A stretch of DNA of 27,258 nucleotides, taken from positions 1-27,258 of the forward strand of contig CAMBXJ010000005.1 of assembly GCA_945871455.1 (NCBI GenBank), read 5' to 3'. How positions within the stretch are numbered: the stretch's first letter is position 1; the number at the start of each line of letters is the position of its first letter. The notes beneath the pieces were generated by a model that was not told where the DNA came from, searched no databases, and saw nothing but the letters and a program-made list of their open reading frames with translations. The translations under genes and the position numbers were made by a program. This stretch comes from Asaia bogorensis. GTDB taxonomy: Bacteria > Pseudomonadota > Alphaproteobacteria > Acetobacterales > Acetobacteraceae. Below are positions 7,783-16,700 of this stretch, piece after piece.

Positions 7783-10605
7783 ATGTTGACCCCCATCCCC
7801 CTGCCTCGCGCCCCGGAAGCCGCTGCCTCGATCCTGTCGGATGCGATGGCGGCGCTGGCCGAGGAGCCGGGCGGCGTTGCCCGCGACGCCGCGCTGATCG
7901 CGTTTCGCCGGCACCTCGCGCGCATCCAGGCCTATGTGCAGCATGGGTTTGAGCAGGAACAGCTCACCGGCCTGCAATCCGCCCGCCTGTTGGGCGCATT
8001 GGTGGATGGCGTCGTCAGCGCACTGTTCGACCACGCGGTGAACGACACCGATCTGGGGGATGGCGAAGGCTTGAGCATCGCCGCCACCGGCGGGTATGGC
8101 CGCGGCGTGCTGGCGCCGTTCAGCGATATCGACCTGCTGTTCCTGACCGCGGAGGATCCGTCACCGGACACGCTGCGGATCGTCGAGTACATGCTGTATT
8201 TCCTGTGGGATCTGGGCCTGAAGGTCGGGCACGCCACGCGATCCATCGACGATTGCCTGGTCGAAGGCGCCAAGGACACGACCATCCGCACCGCGCTCCT
8301 GGACGCGCGCCATTTGACCGGCGACTCGGACCTGTTCACAGAATTCCACAGCCGGTTCCGCGCCGCCTGCAAGGAGGCCGGGGCCGCCGACTACATCGCC
8401 GCGAAACAGGCCGAACGCGCCGTCCGCCACCGCCGCTACGGCGACAGCCCCTTCGTGGTGGAGCCCAATATCAAGGAAGGCCGCGGCGGATTGCGCGACC
8501 TGCAAACCTTGTACTGGATCGCGCGCTATGTGTTCGACACGCAGACGATGGGGGAATTGGCCAATCTCGGCGGCATCCTGACCGACCAGGAAGCCCGCCA
8601 TGGCCGGCGCGCGTGGGAGTTCCTGTGGACCGTCCGGTTCCACCTGCATTACGTGGCGGGGCGCGCCGAGGAACGGTTGACGTTCGACCTGCAACCGGTG
8701 GTCGGTGCCAGGATGGGCTACACGCGCCATGGCCGCCAGGATGGGGTGGAGCGTTTCATGCGCCACTTCTTCTTGAACGCGCGCGAGATTTCCCGCCTGA
8801 CCCGCATCCTGGAACCCGCCATCCTGCGGTCCGCGCTGGGTCCTCCGGCGATCGAGGCCGAAACCGACCAGGCGCTGGTCGCCGCTGGGTTCGTGCTGGC
8901 GGAAGGCAAGCTGCTGCCGCTCGCCGGGCGGGGATTCGATGTCGAGCCGATCCAGATGCTGCGCATTCTGCGCGTGGCGCGCGACCGGAACCTGGAACTG
9001 CATCCGCTGGCGTTGCGTGCCCTGATCCAGAACGAGCGCCGCGCGATCAGTCTGCGCGGCGATCCCAAGGCCGCCGATCTTTTCATGGACCTGCTCTGTG
9101 GCAAGGAACCGGAGCGTGCGCGGGTCGGTGGCATCCACCCCGCCAGCCAGCATCCGGACGGCGCCAAGTGGCTGAGCATCATGAACGAGACCGGTTTTTT
9201 CGGCCGCTTCATGCCCGATTGGGCCCGCATCGTCGGGCAGATGCAGTTCGATACCTACCACATTTTCACCGTCGATGAGCATACGATCGAAGCCGTCCGC
9301 GTCCTGAACATGATGGAACGCGGGGAACTGGCGGAAATCGCGCCGGTCGCGTCCAATCTGGTCGAACAGGTGCAGTCTCGGCGTTCGCTGTATCTGGCCA
9401 TGCTGATGCACGATATCTGCAAGGGCCGCGGCGGCGACCACTCCGAACTGGGCGCGGAACTGGCCCTGACCGTCGGACCGGCGCTTGGGATGTCCACGGA
9501 GGAAACCGAGACGGTGTCGTGGCTGGTGCTGCACCACCTGCTGTTGAGCACCACGGCGTTCAAACGCGACATCGACGACCCCAAGACGATCCTCGACCTG
9601 GCCGACACCATCCAGTCGCCCGAACGGTTGCGCCTGCTGCTGGTGCTGACGGTGGCGGATATGCGGGCCGTGTCCGCCAAGGTGTGGAACGGCTGGAAGG
9701 CCACGTTGCTGCGCGAACTCTATGCGCGGGTCGCCGAGGTGCTGGCGGGCGGGCTGGCCACCACCGAACGCGACGTGCGGGTTCAGCGGGCGAAACAGGC
9801 GGCGTCCATGCTGCTGACCGACTGGTCGGATGAGGACAAGGAGCAATTCGCCAGCCAGGGCTATCCCAGCTACTGGCTGTCCTTCGATCCGGAAACCCAG
9901 GCGCGTCATGCACGCCTTATGCGGGATGCCGAGCAGCGCGAGGCGCCGCTGACCGTCGATACGCAGCCCTTGCCGGCCCGCGCGGTGACCGAGGTAACCG
10001 TTTACTGCGCCGACTATGCCGGGCTGTTCAGCAAGATTTCCGGTGCTCTGGCCGTCGCCGGCGCTTCCATCGTCGATGCGCGCATCCACACGATGACCAA
10101 CGGCATGGCGCTGGACACGTTTTGGGTCCAGGACGCCGCCGGTGGCACGTTCGATGCCCCGCACCGGCTGGCTCGGCTGTCCGTGCTGATCGAACAGGCG
10201 CTGTCCGGCCGCATTCGCCTGAGCACCGAAATCCGCAAATTGCAGAAGGGCCTGATGGGCCGCCGCATGCGGGCGATCCATGCGCCGTCCAGGGTCGTGA
10301 TCGACAACCATGCGTCCAACACCCACACGGTCGTGGAGGTCAACGGGCGCGACCGCCCCGGCCTGCTGCACGACGTGACCGCGGCGATCAGCGAACAGGG
10401 TGTGCAGATCGCGTCCGCCCACGTCACCACATACGGGGTGCGCGCCGTCGACGTGTTCTACGTCAAGGACATTTTCGGCCTGAAGATCGAGAACGAACGC
10501 AAGTTGAACCTGCTGCGCGACGCCATCCTGAAGGCGCTGGCAAATCCGGACGAGGTGGCGCCGCCGGCGCCACCGCCGGGTAAGCGGCAGCGGAACGCCG
10601 CTTGA
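7783..10605 (+). CDS. glnD: Bifunctional [protein-PII] uridylyltransferase / uridylyl-removing enzyme GlnD
   Basis: GlnD is the cytoplasmic glutamine sensor that uridylylates PII proteins under nitrogen limitation and removes UMP when glutamine is high. All four expected domains are visible in 940 aa: a nucleotidyltransferase with GGYGRGVLAPFSDIDLLF (about 103-120), a helical region, an HD hydrolase domain with MLMHDICKGRGGDHSELG (about 540-557), and two C-terminal ACT domains (about 735-810, with DYAGLFSKISGALA, and about 847-920, with DRPGLLHDVTAAI). The ATG is 13 bp after the mutS stop codon with only a weak ribosome binding site, so translation may be partly coupled to mutS. The last codons and stop lie inside the first copy of a 23-bp tandem repeat (10590-10647), so the extreme C-terminus RQRNAA may have been shaped by repeat expansion. 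Confidence 0.98.
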   Translation: MLTPIPLPRAPEAAASILSDAMAALAEEPGGVARDAALIAFRRHLARIQAYVQHGFEQEQLTGLQSARLLGALVDGVVSALFDHAVNDTDLGDGEGLSIAATGGYGRGVLAPFSDIDLLFLTAEDPSPDTLRIVEYMLYFLWDLGLKVGHATRSIDDCLVEGAKDTTIRTALLDARHLTGDSDLFTEFHSRFRAACKEAGAADYIAAKQAERAVRHRRYGDSPFVVEPNIKEGRGGLRDLQTLYWIARYVFDTQTMGELANLGGILTDQEARHGRRAWEFLWTVRFHLHYVAGRAEERLTFDLQPVVGARMGYTRHGRQDGVERFMRHFFLNAREISRLTRILEPAILRSALGPPAIEAETDQALVAAGFVLAEGKLLPLAGRGFDVEPIQMLRILRVARDRNLELHPLALRALIQNERRAISLRGDPKAADLFMDLLCGKEPERARVGGIHPASQHPDGAKWLSIMNETGFFGRFMPDWARIVGQMQFDTYHIFTVDEHTIEAVRVLNMMERGELAEIAPVASNLVEQVQSRRSLYLAMLMHDICKGRGGDHSELGAELALTVGPALGMSTEETETVSWLVLHHLLLSTTAFKRDIDDPKTILDLADTIQSPERLRLLLVLTVADMRAVSAKVWNGWKATLLRELYARVAEVLAGGLATTERDVRVQRAKQAASMLLTDWSDEDKEQFASQGYPSYWLSFDPETQARHARLMRDAEQREAPLTVDTQPLPARAVTEVTVYCADYAGLFSKISGALAVAGASIVDARIHTMTNGMALDTFWVQDAAGGTFDAPHRLARLSVLIEQALSGRIRLSTEIRKLQKGLMGRRMRAIHAPSRVVIDNHASNTHTVVEVNGRDRPGLLHDVTAAISEQGVQIASAHVTTYGVRAVDVFYVKDIFGLKIENERKLNLLRDAILKALANPDEVAPPAPPPGKRQRNAA

Positions 10606-10647
10606 TTTGTCCGCGGAACGCCGCGTGATGGGGCGGCGGAACGCCGC
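10590..10647. repeat. 23-bp tandem repeat, three copies, overlapping the glnD stop
   Basis: The 12-mer GCGGAACGCCGC occurs at 10590-10601, 10613-10624 and 10636-10647, exactly 23 bp apart, each followed by a TGAT within a base or two. Each core is an inverted repeat, GCGG-AACG-CCGC. The 11-bp spacer between cores is not conserved. Copy 1 lies in the last glnD codons and the glnD stop codon is part of its TGAT. A degenerate piece, GCCGGAACACCGC, occurs out of register at 10693-10705. Confidence 0.85.
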
Positions 10648-10667
10648 TGATGTCAGTGGTTAGCGCG

Positions 10668-10687
10668 GTTCGTGTGGCGTCACGAAC
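10668..10687. terminator. Possible bidirectional terminator hairpin between glnD and the autotransporter gene
   Basis: GTTCGTG (10668-10674) and CACGAAC (10681-10687) form a 7-bp stem with a 6-base loop, 63 bp after the glnD stop and 35 bp after the convergent autotransporter stop. There is no T-run on either side, so any role in termination is tentative. Confidence 0.3.
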
Positions 10688-10721
10688 GTCACGCCGGAAC
10701 ACCGCGCAAGTCCATCTCGCA

Positions 10722-13700
10722 TCAGAACTTCACCGAAATCACCACCGACCCGCCATGCGCGGTCAGGTTGCCGCCATACTCCCCATCATATTGCAGGCGG
10801 AAATCCATCAGCTTCCCGGTGTAAAGCTGCACCCCAGCGCCAACCCGTCCCACCACCTGGTCCATCGGCACCGTTGTGGTGAACCCGCCCGTGCCAGGCG
10901 CCGCCCCGGTCAGGCGACCGGTCTGTTTCCACGCATCGTTGCTCAGGACGCTGATCCCGGCGGTCAGGAACGGGCGCAGCACCATGCCGTCATCCAACGC
11001 CACTCGCCCGCCGATCTCCAACATCGGCGTCAGCATTGCCGTCGTCTGCTGGGCGCTGTCGACCGACAGGTTCAACGCACCAGCCCCGTTCTCTCGATAG
11101 GCGCCGGTTCGGACATGAATCGTGCTCAGGCTGATATTCGGCCGCAGGTAGAATTCCTCGCGCCCGATCGTGTAGCCGGCCCGCAGCAGCACGCCCATGT
11201 TCGACGTATCCGGGCTGCCTTTCGCGATTGACGCGAACCCGGGCAAGGTGATGGTCCGGCTGGCGTTGAACTGTCCCGCGCCGCCGAACGCCGATGCGGC
11301 GAACAGCCATGGCCCGGTCTGATACTTCACCGTCAGCGCTCCGAAGCCCGCCTGTCCGTTGCCCTTGTTCAACCCGTCGGTGCTGGACAGCCACGTGTTC
11401 TCATACGCCAGCGACCCACCGACGAACCAGCCGGGCGCGACCTGTTGCTGGCCGCCGATCTGCCAGGTCGTGGTGTCCAGTTTGAAATCCGACACGCCGT
11501 TGCCGCTGGACTGGCTGGCGGTGCGTCCGGTGATGCGCATCCACCCGCAATTGCCTTCGACCAGCATCGCGGTCGTGCCCTCGAATTGGGGGCAACTGAG
11601 CGTGGCGTTGGCGAAATTTTGTGCCCCCGCCGTGGCGCGCGCACCGGGGGCGAAGGTGGAATCCGGGGACAATTGCCGCAGTTGGGCGGAATAGGCGGCA
11701 GCGCCTCCCGCATCGGCGGTATTGCCCAGCAGGGCGAACAGGGCACCGAGTTCCGGGCCGCCGCCGCGGTCCCAGGCCGCCTGCAAATGTCCCGCCGTCG
11801 CGGCTCGGCTGTCCGGCAGGTTGTATCCGGGTGGATTGAAATTGGCCGAGGTCGCGGTGAGCGAGATCGTGTTGCCCGACCGGGTCACCCCGTAACCGAA
11901 CAGCGACGACGGCGCGCCGGACAGGGCGCCGGAAATCGTGCCGGAGACGCTCAAAATCGGCAATGCGATGTTCGGCAGCACGGTGGTCAGCACCGGGCTG
12001 ACCCGCCCCGCCAGCACCGCGTCGCCCTGGACGGTCAGCAGCCCGGCGCGCCGGTTGACGAAATCGGTGCCCGTGGAAAGGAGACCGCTCGCGGTTTGGG
12101 TCAGATTACCCACCAGGTTGGATCTGGTCAGACCGGCGGGCGAGCCGATGATCAGAACGCCGGGATTGACGACATTGGCGACCGAGTTCGTCCCGGTGCT
12201 CCAGGTGCCGTGGTTGGTGACGATCCCTCGGTTCACACTGATCGATCCGGTGATGACGCCGCTATTGGTCACATCGACCGACTGGTTACCGGTGTAGGTG
12301 ATCGCAACGCCCGACGCCGCCGAGACACGCCCGGTCGACCCGACGACAATCGAGTTCGTCGGGGAAACGTTGTACTGGCCATCGGCGACCCATATCCCGG
12401 CCCCCTGCGGGCCTGACCCACCGGTCACCGAGCCGTTCACGTTCACGGTCACCGTGCCGGCGATGCCACCATTGAAACCGAAGTTCCCGGCGGCCGAGCT
12501 CTGGGCGAAGATGGCGACGCTGTTGGTGCCGGACGTGGTGATGGAGCCACTTTGGGTGATGGTAACATTGCCAGCGCGGTTACCGCCGTTTGGAATGCCT
12601 GTGGGGCCGGCGTAGAGCGTGCCCGTCGTGCTGTCTCCCAGCAGCCCGCCACCCCCGCCGATGCTCTGCGCCAGGATACCGAAGGCGCCGTCACCAAATG
12701 TGCGGATCGTTCCGCCAATTGTCGCCGCGACAACGCCGCCATTGCCCGCGGTGGTGAAGCGTGTGGCAGGGGTGGTGGACAGGGTTGGCGTGCCGCCCGC
12801 ACCCGTCGCATAGCCGGCGATGCCGCCGCCGCCGCCGACGGATTGCAACACGATGGCGTGGGCGCCGGAGCCTCCGGTGAAGATTGTGCTGCCGGACGCC
12901 AGGGTGACATTGACCGCGCCGCCGTTATTGGTGCCGAAGAAGGGGTAGTTGCCGCCAAGGGCCGCTGTCGTTGGCACACCAGGTTGGGTGAAGCCCAACC
13001 CGCCGCCGCCGCCGATGCTTTGCGCGAGCAGGCCGAACGCGTTGGCGCCCGAGGTATTGATCGCCAAGGTGGCGTTGTTGACCGCAACGGAACCGCCGCC
13101 GCCGATCGATGCGTTGCCGCCGCCGACTGACAGGGCGATGGTGCCATTGCCGTTCAGACTGGTGTTATACAGGCTGCTGCCGGCGCCGGTGATGCCGCCG
13201 CCGCCGCCGACCGATTGCAGAACGACCGCGTGGGCGGCCTCCCCCAGGGTTGAGATCGTGCCCGAACCGAACAGGGAGACCGCGCCCCCATTGCCATTGC
13301 CCGAGCCGGTCCCGGTATAGACGCCCGCCAGCGCGATGGTGCTGCCGAGGACGGTGACGCCATCGGACGCCAGCACGGTGCCGTTGGCGGCATCCGATCC
13401 GTCCGCCGCGAACCCGCCGCCGCCGCCGACGCTTTGGCCCACGACGCCGAACGCGGCATAGCCGGTGCTCGATCCACTCGTGGTGGTCCCGGTGCTGATC
13501 TGCGCGTTGGTCAAGGTGATGCCGGCGCTGCCGCCGTCGCCATAGCCGGTCACGCCCGCCGACAGGTTGATCTGGGCCGACCCGCTGCCCGCGCCCGCCG
13601 CCACACCGCCGCGACCGCCGCCACCGCCGATGCTCATGGCATGAATACCGGTCGACCAGTCGCCCTGAGTCGTGATGCCGCCGGCCTGATTGACGATGAC

Positions 13701-16700
13701 CCCGCCACCGGTGCCGGGCACTCCCGCCGCGTCGCTGCCCAGGGATAGGGAGAGACTGATCGCCGTAAAGGGCAGGTTGTGCAGCACGACATTGGACACA
13801 AAGGCCCGGAGCCCCGTGTAGGTGGAAATCGGATTGTCGGCCGATGCCCCGGAGCCGGCACTGCCGCCGAGGCCACCGCCATGCCCAACCGATTGTGCCA
13901 TGATGCCGGTCGAGTCGTTGCCTCGGGTCAGGATCGAGCCACCCTGCATATCGACCGTGACACCGCCACCGCTGCCACCGTTGCCGCCCTGCTCGCCCAT
14001 CGTGATGTTCAGGGTGCCACTTGGCTGAACGGTGAAGACCTTATCAGGCGGGAGCTTGACCGGGCTGAACTGAAAGGCACCGACGACGCTGATGGTGCCA
14101 CCCTGGGAGGTGCCTCCGCCGCCGCCCACCGACTGCGCGACGATTCCGTTGGCGCCATCGCCGTAGGTGGTGATGGATGCTTGAGGATACACGATCACGC
14201 CGATCCCACCACCGCCGCCACCGTTGCCCCCCATACTGCCGATGGTCACCGCCGCGCTCAGGGTGCGGGCGCCGCCAGCATTGACCGAGGTCGTCGCGCC
14301 GAACCCCGCATTGCCGCCACCGCCACCGATCGATTGCGCCACGACCCCGTTGGCGAAATCGCCGTAGGTGACGATCGAGGCGGGACCGGTTGCCGTGGTG
14401 CCGCCCGCCTGTCCGCCGACTCCGACCTCCACCGACCCGCCACTGCCACCCGAACCACCGGTTCCGCCATGGGCGACGGTGACCGCCAGTTCATAGACCG
14501 TGGTGTTGCCCAGGGTGGCGGCGCGGTTGTAACCCACGGTCGCGGCCAGGGCGGAGGAATCCCCGCCCTCCCCGCCGCCGCCGCCGACCGACATGGCCAG
14601 GACGCCGTGCGACCCGTTGCCCAGGGTGGTGACGGTGGTCCCGCCGTTCAGCGACACCGCGACATTGGTGCCGGACAGATGGCTGCCGCCATTGCCGCCC
14701 GAGCCGCCGGCGGACAGGGCCACACTGACGCCCGCCTGGATTTTCTTGGTCACCGGGATCGCCGCCGTCACCGCGGCCGCCGACGCCGATCCGCCGATGC
14801 CACCACCGCCGCCGATGCTGGCGGCGAAGACGCCGAACGCATCCACCGGGAATGTGTTGCTCGCGGTTATGGTCTGCGCGGTCAGTTCGGGCGAGGCACC
14901 GGTGGCGATGAACGTGTTGGTCAGGTCCACCGTCACCTGGCCGCCATTGCCGCCGCCGCAGGTCTGTCCGGCCGAACAACGGCCACCGACCGCTATGCCC
15001 GAACTGAAGACGGGCCCGACTCCCAGTGCATAGGCCGCGCCGCCCGACCCGCCGCCACCACCGATGGATTTTGCGACGATACCGGCCGATTTCGAGCCCG
15101 TGGTGACGACGGACGGCAGATTGCCTGATCCCGAGAACGCGACGCTGCCCCCGTCCCCGCCACTGCCGCCGGAGCCGCCGATGGCGACCGCGACGAACAG
15201 CGACTCGGTCGTGGCATTGCCGCCGTTGCCGCCGCCGCCGCCGATCGATTGCAGGTTGATGCCGTGCGCCTGCTGGCCCTCGGTCTTGATGGCCCCGACG
15301 GTCATCGCCGCCGACACGGTCCCGCCGCTGCCGCCCGCGCCGCCGGTGCCCCCGATCGAGAACAGCCCCGCGGCATCGCCTCCATTGCCGCCGCCACCGC
15401 CGATGGACTGCGCCAGAATGCCGTGCGCGTTGTTGCCGGAGGTGCCGATCAGGCCGTCGCTGTTGACCGTCACCGGCCCGCCCGATGCCGACAGGGCTGG
15501 CGCGCCTCCGATGCCGGAATTGGCGAAGTCCAGGCTCCCGCCGTTGCCGCCACCACCGCCGATCGCGGATGCCAGAATGCCGTGCGAGCCAACACCGGAT
15601 GTCCCGATCGCACCGCCGGCCCGGTTCTCCACCAGAATCGACCCAACCACGCCGGCCGAGGAACCGGTGCCGCCCTGGGCATAGAGCCCACCCGTCGTGC
15701 CGCCCGCGCCGCCGCCGCCGGACATGGCGAGCGCGACGATGCCCTGCGACGAGTCGCCGGTGGTGCCGATCCGGCCCTGGTTGGACACTTGAACCGCCTT
15801 CACGACCGGCGGTTGCCCCGAGATGGTCGCCCCGGCCTGCCCGCCCGCGCCGCCCGTGCCGCCGGTATTCTGGAATATGGCGGAATCGTTGGACCCGCCG
15901 CCGCCATACCCACTGGTGGACACGGCGTTGATGCCTGGAGACGACACGCCATGTGTCACCACAGACGTGCCCCCATCAAGGACGATGTAAACGAACCCGC
16001 TGTTGCCGCCGGCCCCACCGACCTGCGGAGACGCGCCGAAATTCGGATTTGCGGTTCCGGCATTACCGCCTCGACCGCCGAGTGATCGGGCCGCGATGCC
16101 TGGGGAATAATCGCCCTGGGTGACGATGCTCGCGGCGCCGCTCAGCGTAACATTGACGTCGCTGGCCGACCCGGCATCGCCGCCTCGGCCGGCATTGCCG
16201 GATTGTCCGGTATCCCGGGCGCCGCCCGCGCCGCCATCGCCGCCGCGCGACTCGGCCACGATCGCGGCGGATTGGATGCCACTGGTGCGTATGGTCGCCG
16301 AGTCGAACAGCTCCACGTCCATGCTGCCGATGTGCGAGCCGCCTTTGCCGCCTCCACCCGCGTCGCCGACCGGGTTGTCGTTGGTATCGTAGGTTGAGCC
16401 AACGCCACCCGCGCCAGCAATGCCAAGCGCGACGATGCCGGGGGAATAGGCGCCGCTGGTGGTGACGGAGGCAGCGCCGGCCAGGCTGGCACCGGCGCCC
16501 GCGGTGTTGCCGCCCGTGCCGCCATTGCCATCATTGCCGCCTGTATTCACGGTCGCTGAGTTGTCCGCGTATATGTTCCCCCCGCCGCCAGCCCCACCGA
16601 CGCTGCGGACCAAAATCCCGGCAAACCCGGTACCGGCGACGTTGATCGCGGCGTCTTTCACCAGCACCACCGCCCCGGCCGCTTTGCCGCCGGTTCCACC

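Noticed and set aside
8161..10422. 753-aa minus-strand frame opposite glnD
   Set aside because: It is the antisense shadow of glnD, which shows all four expected domains. The shadow is His/Gln/Arg-rich with no recognisable motif.
11445..15128. Long plus-strand frames opposite the autotransporter gene (for example 11445-12416 and 13779-15128)
   Set aside because: They mirror the Gly-rich repeats of the minus-strand gene, encode low-complexity Arg/Ala/Gly-rich peptides, and lack domains and ribosome binding sites. The minus-strand frame has a signal peptide and barrel.
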